Assembly (NCBI GenBank): GCA_012519695.1
Contig: JAAYPT010000052.1
Coordinates: forward strand, 19,256-83,255
Source of the DNA: Clostridiales bacterium
GTDB lineage: Bacteria; Bacillota; Clostridia; Lachnospirales; Lachnospiraceae
Length of the DNA stretch: 64,000 nt
Direction: 5' to 3'
The position numbers were made by a program, and so were the translations under genes. Below are positions 56,158 to 64,000 of this stretch, piece after piece. The notes beneath the pieces were generated by a model, which was not told the DNA's origin, did not search any database, and saw only the letters and a program-made list of their open reading frames with translations. Numbering within the stretch: the stretch's first letter is position 1; every line of letters starts with the position of its first letter.

Positions 56158-57435
56158 ATGTTACTTTTAATTAAAAATGGAACAGTGATTAATCCAGGAG
56201 ATAAAACACAACAAAAGGCAGATGTCTTAGTAGAGGATGGTGTGATTAAGAAAATAGCACCGAAACAGAGCGTAAAGGCAGATAAGGTAATTGATGCCAA
56301 AGATTGTATGGTTATGCCTGGATTTATTGATTTGCATGTACACTTGAGAGATCCGGGACAGGAAGAAAAAGAAACGGTAGAGACCGGGGCAAAGGCAGCA
56401 GCTCATGGTGGATATACCACGATTGTGGCAATGCCAAATACCAAGCCGGTAGTAGATAATCCGGATGTTGTGAATTATGTACATCACAAGGCAGAAGATG
56501 TAGCAGTTGTGAATGTACTTCAGGTAGGTGCAATCACCGTAGGACAGCGAGGAACAGAACTTGCAGATATTGAAGGAATGGTAGAAGCAGGAATCCCTGC
56601 AATCAGCGAGGACGGAAAGTCTGTAATGAATGCCCAGATTTACCGTGAAGCAATGACACTTGCCAGAAAGTACGATATTCCGGTATTAGCACATTGCGAA
56701 GATATCAATCTGGTACATGGTGGTGTGGTAAATGCAGATGAAGCTACGGCAAAGATGCATTTTCCGGGAATCACCAATTCAGTAGAAGACATTATTATCG
56801 CAAGAGATATTATGCTGGCAAAAGAGACAGGAGCAGCACTTCATTTGTGCCATTGCTCTACCAAGGATAGTGTGAGAATGGTAGAAGTGGCTAAAAAAGA
56901 AGGAATCCGCGTAACAGCAGAAGTGTGCCCACATCACTTTACCTTGACCAGTGATGATATTAAGGAAGATGACGCAAATTACAAAATGAATCCGCCACTT
57001 AGAACGAAGGAAGATGTGGAAGCATTAAAAGAAGGATTGAAAAATGATATTATGGATGTGATTTCCACAGATCATGCGCCACATACCGCAATTGAAAAAG
57101 GAGCAGGAATCAAACGTGCACCATTTGGTATTGTAGGATTAGAAACGGTAGCAGCACTTACGATGACAGAGCTTGTGGATAAAGGCTACCTTACTATTAT
57201 GCAGATGGCAGAGAAAATGAGTTATAACCCGGCAAAAGTTTTAGGACTGGATAAGGGTGTTGTAGAAGAAGGAAAAGTAGCAGATCTGGTAGTGTTTAAT
57301 CCAAAGAAAGAATATGAGATTGACCCATCAACCTTTTATTCTAAGAGCAGAAACACACCGTTTGGCGGCAAGAAAGTAAAGGGTGAAGTAGAAGCTACAA
57401 TTGTAGCGGGAGAGGTTGTATACGAGAACAAATAA
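56158..57435 (+). CDS. pyrC: Dihydroorotase
   Basis: 425 residues from ATG 56158 (GAAAGGG upstream; the frame extends upstream without a site). It closes carbamoyl-aspartate to dihydroorotate. Metal-binding DLHVHLRDPGQ (~61-71), IVAMPNTKPV (~93), LCHCSTKDS, and STDHAPHT (~305) are all present, a class I bacterial dihydroorotase. First gene of pyrC-F-K-D-E; pyrB and carbamoyl-phosphate synthase are not in the window. Confidence 0.95.
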   Translation: MLLLIKNGTVINPGDKTQQKADVLVEDGVIKKIAPKQSVKADKVIDAKDCMVMPGFIDLHVHLRDPGQEEKETVETGAKAAAHGGYTTIVAMPNTKPVVDNPDVVNYVHHKAEDVAVVNVLQVGAITVGQRGTELADIEGMVEAGIPAISEDGKSVMNAQIYREAMTLARKYDIPVLAHCEDINLVHGGVVNADEATAKMHFPGITNSVEDIIIARDIMLAKETGAALHLCHCSTKDSVRMVEVAKKEGIRVTAEVCPHHFTLTSDDIKEDDANYKMNPPLRTKEDVEALKEGLKNDIMDVISTDHAPHTAIEKGAGIKRAPFGIVGLETVAALTMTELVDKGYLTIMQMAEKMSYNPAKVLGLDKGVVEEGKVADLVVFNPKKEYEIDPSTFYSKSRNTPFGGKKVKGEVEATIVAGEVVYENK

Positions 57436-57459
57436 ACAGGGGCATGGAGGAAATGAAAG

Positions 57460-58395
57460 ATGATTAACAAGTTAGTAAAAAAGATTCAGCAGACCAATGC
57501 GCCGATTGTAGTAGGATTAGATCCTATGATGAATTACATTCCGGAGCATATTCAAAAGAAAGCATTTGCTGAATATGGAGAGACTTTAGAGGGTGCGGCA
57601 GAAGCAATCTGGCAGTATAATAAAGAGATTATTGATAACACCTATGACCTGATACCAGCAGTAAAGCCTCAAATTGCCATGTATGAGCAGTTTGGGGTTC
57701 CGGGTATGAATGCATTTGTAAAGACCGTAGAATATTGTCATGAAAAAGATTTGGTAGTAATCGGAGATATTAAGCGAGGAGACATTGGTTCTACTTCTGC
57801 GGCGTATGCAACTGCTCATATCGGAAAAGTAACGGTAGGTTCTAAGACCTATCACCCATTTGAAGAGGACTTCGTTACAGTCAATCCATATCTTGGTTCT
57901 GATGGAGTCAATCCTTTTATAGATGTATGTAAAGAAGAAAAAAAGGGAATTTTCGTATTAGTTAAAACTTCCAATCCTTCCAGTGGAGAGTTTCAGGACA
58001 GACTTATCGATGGAAAACCATTGTATGAGCATGTAGGTGAAAAAGTGGCAGAATGGGGCGCACAGTGCATGGGCGATTCTTACAGCTATGTGGGAGCTGT
58101 TGTAGGTGCAACTTATCCGGAAATGGGACGCGTTCTTAGAAAAGTAATGCCAAAGAGCTTTATTCTGGTACCGGGGTATGGTGCGCAGGGTGGAAAGGCA
58201 GAAGACTTAGTGCCATTCTTTAACGAAGACGGATTAGGAGCAATTGTAAATTCCTCCAGAGGAATTATTGCAGCATACAAGCAAGAAGCATACGCAAAGT
58301 TTGGAGCAGAGCATTTTGCAGAAGCATCCAGAGCAGCAGTAGAAGCAATGGTTGCAGATATTAACGGAGCTTTAGAAAAAGCAGGAGTAAGATAG
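57460..58395 (+). CDS. pyrF: Orotidine 5'-phosphate decarboxylase
   Basis: 311 residues, long type-2 form. Catalytic Lys/Asp motif VVIGDIKRGDIGSTSAAYA (~103-120), PLDPMM-like entry VVGLDPMMNYIP (~17) and NSSRGII near the C-terminus. Converts OMP to UMP. GGAGGAAATGAAAG upstream; 25 bases after pyrC. Confidence 0.95.
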   Translation: MINKLVKKIQQTNAPIVVGLDPMMNYIPEHIQKKAFAEYGETLEGAAEAIWQYNKEIIDNTYDLIPAVKPQIAMYEQFGVPGMNAFVKTVEYCHEKDLVVIGDIKRGDIGSTSAAYATAHIGKVTVGSKTYHPFEEDFVTVNPYLGSDGVNPFIDVCKEEKKGIFVLVKTSNPSSGEFQDRLIDGKPLYEHVGEKVAEWGAQCMGDSYSYVGAVVGATYPEMGRVLRKVMPKSFILVPGYGAQGGKAEDLVPFFNEDGLGAIVNSSRGIIAAYKQEAYAKFGAEHFAEASRAAVEAMVADINGALEKAGVR

Positions 58396-58404
58396 GAGAA
58401 AACG

Positions 58405-59172
58405 ATGGCAGAGAAGTTTAAAGAACAGGCGGTAGTCATCCGTCAAGAAGAGATTTCTTATGGAATTTACAGTATGTGGTTAAAAACAGAGCAAATCGCA
58501 GGAAAGGCAAAACCGGGACAGTTTATATCCTTATATTGCCATGATGGAAGCCGTATGTTGCCACGTCCTATCAGTATTTGCGAGATAGATGCAAAGGACA
58601 ATGCATTGCGTATTGTATACCGCGTGGCAGGAAAAGGAACAGAAGAATTTTCCGGTTTGTCCACAGGAGACAGCATTGAAATCGTAGGACCACTTGGAAA
58701 TGGATTCCCATTAAAAGAAAAGAAAGCATTTTTAATCGGCGGAGGAATTGGAATTCCTCCAATGGTTGAATTGGCAAAACAGTTGAATTGTGAAAAACAA
58801 ATGGTTTTAGGATATCGTGACACCTTATTTTTACAGGAAGAATTTAAGGGATTGGGAAGTATGTATGTAGCAACCGAAGATGGTAGCTACGGTACCGAAG
58901 GAAACGTATTAGATGCTATTAAGGAAAATGGATTGGATGCAGAAATTATTTATGCTTGCGGACCAACACCAATGCTTAAGGCAATCAAAGAATACGCAAT
59001 AGCCAATGGAATCGAATGTTGGTTATCTTTAGAAGAAAAAATGGCATGTGGAATCGGAGCCTGTCTTGCATGTGTATGCAAGTCAAAGGAAAAAGACAGC
59101 CATTCCAATGTAAATAATAAACGTGTCTGCAAAGAAGGACCGGTATTTCGTGCTGAGGAGGTGGAATTTTAA
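58405..59172 (+). CDS. pyrK: Dihydroorotate dehydrogenase electron transfer subunit
   Basis: 255 residues. FAD-binding RPISICEID (~54), NAD-binding LIGGGIGIPPMVEL (~111) and a [2Fe-2S] cluster region CGIGACLACVC with a later Cys (~214-241). It passes electrons from PyrD to NAD+. Stop and pyrD start share a base (TAATG). Confidence 0.95.
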   Translation: MAEKFKEQAVVIRQEEISYGIYSMWLKTEQIAGKAKPGQFISLYCHDGSRMLPRPISICEIDAKDNALRIVYRVAGKGTEEFSGLSTGDSIEIVGPLGNGFPLKEKKAFLIGGGIGIPPMVELAKQLNCEKQMVLGYRDTLFLQEEFKGLGSMYVATEDGSYGTEGNVLDAIKENGLDAEIIYACGPTPMLKAIKEYAIANGIECWLSLEEKMACGIGACLACVCKSKEKDSHSNVNNKRVCKEGPVFRAEEVEF

Positions 59173-60074
59173 TGAACATGGAAGTAAATCTTGCGGGTGT
59201 TACATTAAAAAATCCCGTTATGACAGCATCCGGAACTTTTGGTTCAGGAGAAGAATTTTCTGAATTTGTTGATTTGAATAAGCTTGGTGCAGTAGTAACC
59301 AAGGGAGTTGCCAATGTCCCATGGGAAGGCAATCCAACACCGAGAATCGCAGAGACTTATGGCGGTATGTTAAACGCAGTAGGACTTCAGAATCCGGGAA
59401 TTGACTTATTTGTGCAAAGAGATATTCCGTTTCTGAAAAAATACGATACTAAAATCATTGTAAATGTATGTGGAAGAACTACAGAAGATTACTGTGAAGT
59501 AGTAGAACGATTGGCAGACCAGCCGGTAGATATGTTAGAAATTAACATTTCCTGCCCAAATGTAAAAGAGGGTGGAATCGCATTCGGACAGAATCCGAAG
59601 GCAGTAGAAGCCATTACAAAAGAAGTAAAGAAATACGCAAAGCAGCCGGTTATTATGAAGCTGAGCCCAAACGTAACGGATATTACAGAAATGGCAAAAG
59701 CAGCAGAAGCAGGTGGTGCAGATGTATTATCCCTTATTAATACTCTTACAGGAATGAAGATAGACATCAATCGCAGAACCTTTGCACTGGCAAATAAAAC
59801 AGGTGGACTGTCCGGATCGGCAATACATCCGGTAGCAGTACGAATGGTGTACCAGACTGCGCAGGCAGTAAAGGTTCCAATCATTGGTATGGGAGGAATT
59901 GCAACAGCAGAAGATGCAATTGAAATGATTCTTGCTGGAGCAACAGCAGTATCTGTAGGAACTGCAAATTTCCATAATCCTATGGTAACAGAAGAAATTG
60001 TAAATGGAATAAGAGATTACATGGAAAGATATCAGGTGGCAGATATCAAAGAGCTAATCGGAGCGGTAAAATAA
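59172..60074 (+). CDS. pyrD: Dihydroorotate dehydrogenase, class 1B catalytic subunit
   Basis: 300 residues. FMN-binding and catalytic NISCPNVKEGG (active-site Cys ~125), MKLSPNVTD, SLINTLTGMKID, GLSGSAIHPVA and GMGGI phosphate site. The class 1B enzyme needs PyrK, encoded immediately upstream. GGAGGTGGAATTTT upstream. Confidence 0.95.
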   Translation: MNMEVNLAGVTLKNPVMTASGTFGSGEEFSEFVDLNKLGAVVTKGVANVPWEGNPTPRIAETYGGMLNAVGLQNPGIDLFVQRDIPFLKKYDTKIIVNVCGRTTEDYCEVVERLADQPVDMLEINISCPNVKEGGIAFGQNPKAVEAITKEVKKYAKQPVIMKLSPNVTDITEMAKAAEAGGADVLSLINTLTGMKIDINRRTFALANKTGGLSGSAIHPVAVRMVYQTAQAVKVPIIGMGGIATAEDAIEMILAGATAVSVGTANFHNPMVTEEIVNGIRDYMERYQVADIKELIGAVK

Positions 60075-60093
60075 AAGAAAAGAGGATATATAA

Positions 60094-60771
60094 ATGGAAG
60101 CGTACAAACAGGAATTTATTGAATTTATGGTAGACAGCCATGTATTAAAATTTGGAGAATTTATTTTAAAGAGTGGAAGAAAATCTCCATTTTTTATGAA
60201 TGCAGGTGCATATGTAACAGGAACACAGCTTCGTAAATTAGGTGAATATTATGCAAAAGCAATCCATGAGCATTATGGAGATGATTTTGATGTATTATTC
60301 GGACCGGCATACAAGGGAATTCCATTAGGTGTAGTAACAGCTATTGCATATAGCAACTTATACGGAAAGGAAATCCGTTATTGTTCTAACCGCAAGGAAG
60401 TAAAGGATCATGGCGGAGATAAGGGAATTCTGTTAGGAAGCGAATTGAATGACGGTGATAAGGTAGTTATTATCGAAGATGTTACAACTTCCGGAAAATC
60501 CATGGATGAAACAGTTCCGATTATCCGTGCACAGGCAAAAATCGAGATAAAGGGATTAATGGTATCTTTAAATCGTATGGAGCGCGGTAAAGGAGAAAAG
60601 AGTGCCTTAGAAGAAATCAAAGACTTATACGGATTTGAGACAAATGCAATTGTAAGTATGCAGGATGTTGTAGAATATTTATATAATAAGCCATATAAGG
60701 GAAAAGTATATATTGATGATGAAATAAAAAAATCAATCGATCAGTATTATGCGCAGTATGGTGCAAAATAG
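60094..60771 (+). CDS. pyrE: Orotate phosphoribosyltransferase
   Basis: 225 residues. PRPP-binding motif VVIIEDVTTSGKS (~127-139), FGPAYKGIPLG loop (~69) and FILKSGRKSPFFMNAG at the N-terminus. Adds ribose-phosphate to orotate. AAAAGAGGATATAT upstream; last pyr gene. Confidence 0.95.
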   Translation: MEAYKQEFIEFMVDSHVLKFGEFILKSGRKSPFFMNAGAYVTGTQLRKLGEYYAKAIHEHYGDDFDVLFGPAYKGIPLGVVTAIAYSNLYGKEIRYCSNRKEVKDHGGDKGILLGSELNDGDKVVIIEDVTTSGKSMDETVPIIRAQAKIEIKGLMVSLNRMERGKGEKSALEEIKDLYGFETNAIVSMQDVVEYLYNKPYKGKVYIDDEIKKSIDQYYAQYGAK

Positions 60772-60781
60772 GAGGCGGACC

Positions 60782-60934
60782 ATGAACGAGAAAACATATA
60801 AGACCATGAAATCAACCGGAGCCGGAAGTATTGCAATCGGAATTGTAGTATTAATTGGCGGAGTAGTATGTGGTGTGTTAGCAATCATCAATGGTGCAAG
60901 ACTGTTAAGAAAAAAATCTGAAATTATATTTTAA
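60782..60934 (+). CDS. 50-residue membrane protein
   Basis: ATG 60782 with AGGAGGCGGACC upstream. One hydrophobic segment (~14-40, GSIAIGIVVLIGGVVCGVLAIING) with a basic start and end. Small proteins of this kind are frequent in Lachnospiraceae; no function known. Confidence 0.65.
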   Translation: MNEKTYKTMKSTGAGSIAIGIVVLIGGVVCGVLAIINGARLLRKKSEIIF

Positions 60935-60945
60935 GGGTTGGAAAA

Positions 60946-61428
60946 TTGAAACGGGATTACAGAAAGATACTCCGGACATGTAGTAAAATCATGTTCGGAG
61001 TCTATATTATTTTTTTGATTTATTTTTTATTTTTTGCAGAAAGTACAGGTCGTACCTTTGAAGGTCGTACCTATCATTATAATTTGGTTCTGTTTAAAGA
61101 AATTGGGCGTTTTTGGCATCACCGAAAAACCCTTGGAGTTCTTCCTGTAATGTTAAATCTGGTAGGAAATGTGGTTGCATTTTTGCCGCTTGGATTTTTC
61201 TTACCAATCATGTATCAGAAATGCCGTTCTTTTTCCTACACAGTATTTTTTTGCTTTGAATTTAGTCTGATTGTGGAGACAATACAGCTCATATCAAAAG
61301 TAGGAAGTTTTGATGTGGATGATTTATTGTTAAATACCATGGGCGGTGCCATAGGATATCTTTGTTTTATAACACTGAATTATATGAGGAGAAAACATCA
61401 TGAGAAGAAGGAAGAGAACCAGCTATAA
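60946..61428 (+). CDS. VanZ-family membrane protein
   Basis: 160 residues with TTG start. Membrane segments and conserved sequence NLVGNVVAFLPLGFFLPIM, ETIQLISKVGSFDVDDLLLN and GGAIGY identify the VanZ family (named for teicoplanin resistance; most members have no known function). Overlaps the next gene by 29 bases. Confidence 0.85.
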   Translation: MKRDYRKILRTCSKIMFGVYIIFLIYFLFFAESTGRTFEGRTYHYNLVLFKEIGRFWHHRKTLGVLPVMLNLVGNVVAFLPLGFFLPIMYQKCRSFSYTVFFCFEFSLIVETIQLISKVGSFDVDDLLLNTMGGAIGYLCFITLNYMRRKHHEKKEENQL

Positions 61429-61726
61429 ATTTACAGAGAAAACCCATTCCAAAAGAGGAAAACGGTCTTTGGCAATGGCAATTATTTCCGTTGTGGTAGG
61501 AATCTCAGTAGTAGTAATTTCCTTTCAAAATAGCGGAAACGCAAGTGTTTATGTAGGAAGTGCAGGACTTTTTTCATTGCTGCTGTCATTGGTGGCATTA
61601 GTGGAAGGAATTCGGAGCCTGCGAGAAGAAGAAAGTTATAAAATTTTCCCGGGATTGGGAACTTTTTTTTCCGCAGTAAGCTTTTTGGCATGGCTTGCTG
61701 TATATATAATAGGATTTATGAGTTAG
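61400..61726 (+). CDS. Small three-segment membrane protein
   Basis: 108 residues; ATG 61400 has GGAGAAAACATC upstream and lies inside the VanZ gene. A basic N-terminus (RRRKRTSYKFTEKTHSKRGK), then three hydrophobic segments (SLAMAIISVVVGISVVVISF, YVGSAGLFSLLLSLVALVEG, GTFFSAVSFLAWLAVYIIGF). It resembles the DUF6142 group by length and topology (recollection). Confidence 0.65.
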   Translation: MRRRKRTSYKFTEKTHSKRGKRSLAMAIISVVVGISVVVISFQNSGNASVYVGSAGLFSLLLSLVALVEGIRSLREEESYKIFPGLGTFFSAVSFLAWLAVYIIGFMS

Positions 61727-61739
61727 GAGATAGAATGAA

Positions 61740-63815
61740 ATGAGTTATCAGGAAGTTTTAAAACCATATCGTGAAGAGGTGGCAGAACGCTATCCGTTGG
61801 TAATGGAACGATTGGAGCAGATAGAAACAGAAGAAACGGTAGCAGAACCTTATCGTGATTATTTCCGTAAGGTAGCCCAGTTCTTGCAAATGCTAAAAAA
61901 AGAGGAAGAAGTGCTTACTGGTGGAGGGGCAGATAAGAGAACATTCGAAGAGTGGCAGAAGGTAAATCATGGATTATATGAAGAAATATTACCGGAAAAC
62001 TACGGAAAAAGTTATGCTAATCCGGCATTTGCAGAAGAAGTGCTGGGAGATACTTTTGGAAAAATGTTCAGTGCCCTATATGCAGATATTCGTTCTTTGA
62101 TTCCATGTGCATATCAAGGAAGAATTTATGAGATAACAATTTTCTGCGAGCTTTTAGTAGAAATCTATAACTGTTTTGAGGCAGAAGAGATTCCGGAAGA
62201 AAAGGAAATACAGCAGATTATTTATTGGTTTTACCATGATTACGGGGAATTGTTCATGGAGATAAATGTATTGTCCATGACCTGTTCAGAATTAGATTAT
62301 GTAACCCAAATCATTATGAACAGTGACTTAGAGGATTTGTCTTATCTCTATCGTTACGGTTCTTATATTACCGAAAATGAGATAAAAACAGCCAGGTTTT
62401 TAAATTCTCTTTCCGGTGAGCAGATTCAGGCAATGGCAGATACTTATACGGAAGGGTATCGAATCGGATTTGAGGTAACAGGTAAGGATTTATCCAAGAA
62501 GAAATATGTGGATTTGCGTTATAATATCGGATTTGAACGTATGATGCGTGCAGCAGTTTCTAATTTTGCAAAGATGGGATTAAAACCGGTTGTGCCAAGA
62601 ATAGAGAACTTTTCTTATAATGGAAGAGACAATGGAACTATGGCAGTAGAAAGTACACAGCCAAACCGTCAGTATTTGTATGATCATAAGGCAGATAGAG
62701 CCATGTATTTAGATAAAGCATTGGTGGAGCGACGTTTAGAGAGCTTAAAAACAGCCTATGAAAATCGAAAAGAGGATGCAGTATTGTATGCAGGACCGGC
62801 AGTAGTAGAGGTATTCGGTGAAGCGGGATTTGAACCAAAGGGCAATCCGTCTGCATATCAGTATAGTGAGAAACAGCAAAAACTCAATGTATATGCAGCT
62901 AATATGGAAAGCCAGATAACCAATGAGCACATTCATGGAGAAGAACGTAGTTTTACCATTATTGCATATCCAATTCCGGAGATTGGGCCAAAGTTTGAAG
63001 AAATCTTTGAAAAAACAGTAGAAATCAATACCTTGGATTATAAATTGTATCAGAATATGCAGCAAAAAATAATTGATGTGTTAGATGGGGCAGAGTATGT
63101 GCACATTACCGGAAAGGGTGCAAATAAAACAGATTTGACCGTAGCAATTCATCCATTGCAGAATCCGGAAAAAGAAAGTGCCTTTGAAAACTGTGTGGCA
63201 GATGTGAACATTCCGGTAGGAGAAGTGTTTACCTCTCCGGTGTTAAAGGGCACCAACGGACATCTACATGTAACAGAGGTCTTTTTAAACGGATTAAAAT
63301 ATTTAGACCTGGCATTGGATTTCAAAGATGGAATGATTGCTTCTTATACTTGTAAAAATTTTGATACCGAAGAGGAAAATCAGGCATTCTTAAAAGAAAA
63401 TCTTTTAATGCATCATGAAACACTTCCGATGGGAGAATTTGCAATTGGAACCAATACCACAGCTTACAAAATGGGAATTGAATATGAGATTCAGGATAAG
63501 CTTCCGATTTTGATTGCAGAAAAGACGGGTCCACACTTTGCAGTAGGTGATACCTGTTATAGTTGGGCAGAAGATACAGCAGTATTTAATCCCGATGGAA
63601 AAGAAATTATTGCAAGAGAAAATGAGATTTCCGCGAAACGTAAAGAAGATGTAGAAAAGGCATACTTTAACTGCCATACAGATATTACGATTCCTTATGA
63701 TGAGCTGAACAATATAACGGTAATTTATAAGGATGGAACAACAGCAGATGTTATATGCGATGGCAAATTCGTGGTAGCAGGAACAGAAGAATTAAATAAG
63801 CCTTTAAACGAATAA
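61740..63815 (+). CDS. M29-family aminopeptidase with N-terminal extension
   Basis: 691 residues, TTAGGAGATAGAATGA upstream. The C-terminal ~350 residues contain the M29 metallopeptidase motifs NIPVGEVFTSPVLKGTNGHL (Glu ligand, ~487), MHHETLPMGEFAIGTNT (~560) and EKTGPHFAVGDTCYSW (~599). The N-terminal ~300 residues (helical, IYWFYHDYGELFMEINVL) are extra relative to ~410-residue M29 enzymes and are found in Clostridial homologues. Cytosolic two-metal exopeptidase. Confidence 0.85.
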   Translation: MSYQEVLKPYREEVAERYPLVMERLEQIETEETVAEPYRDYFRKVAQFLQMLKKEEEVLTGGGADKRTFEEWQKVNHGLYEEILPENYGKSYANPAFAEEVLGDTFGKMFSALYADIRSLIPCAYQGRIYEITIFCELLVEIYNCFEAEEIPEEKEIQQIIYWFYHDYGELFMEINVLSMTCSELDYVTQIIMNSDLEDLSYLYRYGSYITENEIKTARFLNSLSGEQIQAMADTYTEGYRIGFEVTGKDLSKKKYVDLRYNIGFERMMRAAVSNFAKMGLKPVVPRIENFSYNGRDNGTMAVESTQPNRQYLYDHKADRAMYLDKALVERRLESLKTAYENRKEDAVLYAGPAVVEVFGEAGFEPKGNPSAYQYSEKQQKLNVYAANMESQITNEHIHGEERSFTIIAYPIPEIGPKFEEIFEKTVEINTLDYKLYQNMQQKIIDVLDGAEYVHITGKGANKTDLTVAIHPLQNPEKESAFENCVADVNIPVGEVFTSPVLKGTNGHLHVTEVFLNGLKYLDLALDFKDGMIASYTCKNFDTEEENQAFLKENLLMHHETLPMGEFAIGTNTTAYKMGIEYEIQDKLPILIAEKTGPHFAVGDTCYSWAEDTAVFNPDGKEIIARENEISAKRKEDVEKAYFNCHTDITIPYDELNNITVIYKDGTTADVICDGKFVVAGTEELNKPLNE

Positions 63816-64000
63816 AGGGGACTTTGTATTTGGAAAAATATGTGATATAATGAGCGTAGCAATGAGCAGTGAAAAATCTAAGAATGCCAATTTGACTGTT
63901 CACAGGAAAGGTTGGCAGACTGGATTTTTGTTCGGCGAATGCCGTACAGTGAGGAAAAGCAGAGCTTTTTCGAACGTACACTGCGTAGTAAAGCTCGTAT
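63816..64000 (+). other. Start of a further transcript at the window edge, unassigned
   Basis: TTGTAT (63826 region), a 16-base spacer and TATAAT (63845-63850) form a promoter. The DNA after it can fold (TACAGTG/CACTG arms and AAAGC-AGA-GCTTT near 63940-63990), as a structured RNA might. A frame open to the window end from ATG 63850 exists but the ATG overlaps the -10 and has no binding site. I cannot assign a family. Confidence 0.35.

Noticed and set aside
58884..58893. GGTACCGAAG in pyrK, a half-site of the palindrome
   Set aside because: Only one half is present and it is an isolated occurrence in chromosomal coding DNA.

Overview
The window looks like a gut-type Firmicute of the Lachnospiraceae/Clostridia kind. 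The DNA is AT-rich, Shine-Dalgarno sequences are strong (GGAGG-type), TTG and GTG starts occur, and the pyr operon order is pyrC-pyrF-pyrK-pyrD-pyrE. All calls come from reading the sequence and from recalled family features; no database search was run.

Layout. (1) Positions 1 to about 36,000 belong to an integrative conjugative element of the broad Tn1549/CTn class, cut at its left side by the window edge. It starts with phage/ICE-type genes (YopX-like protein, repeat-containing C5 methyltransferase, a winged-helix protein followed by iteron-like repeats). A block of small unknown or membrane genes, a ribbon-helix-helix protein and a lipoprotein follows. The transfer region then holds a VaFE/Cna-B surface adhesin, a Maff2/VirB2-like protein, VirB6-like, VirB4, a membrane-anchored CHAP hydrolase, PrgI, a candidate oriT, MobC and a MOBP relaxase. 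Anti-restriction and cargo genes come next: an ArdC-like zincin, a HAD nucleotidase-like protein, a membrane-anchored coiled coil with a phage-tail-fibre-like tip, ArdA, a MuF-C-domain protein and a double SpoVG-domain protein. The VirD4 coupling protein closes the transfer genes. No integrase is visible, so the ends are not defined.

(2) About 36.2-40.8 kb holds a membrane protein, an ECF sigma factor fused to a membrane segment, and a CtpE-like P-type ATPase. (3) About 40.8-52.2 kb looks like a defence-type island next to tRNA-Leu(UAG). It contains a broken P-loop gene, a complete retron (msr-msd plus RT-TOPRIM), an XRE regulator, a six-gene WYL/AAA+ cassette of unknown function and an MNT/HEPN pair. 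(4) 52.2-64 kb is ordinary chromosome: KtrB/KtrA potassium uptake, a PAP2 phosphatase, the pyr operon, small membrane proteins, VanZ and an M29 aminopeptidase.

The strongest unexplained signals are two repeat families confined to the conjugative element. One is a 17-bp palindrome, GTACCGAAATTCGGTAC, in 14 copies. It sits at promoters and also in frame inside genes, where it encodes V-P-K-F-G-T. The other is a five-copy module made of a conserved TAAAGTAACGT box, a -10 element and, in four copies, an immediate intrinsic terminator. Together they look like an element-wide regulatory network. The RHH protein at 7653 and the HTH protein at 21403, both next to palindrome copies, are the first candidates for its regulator. 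The retron, the WYL/AAA+ cassette and the tail-fibre-tipped conjugation protein are the most interesting protein systems.
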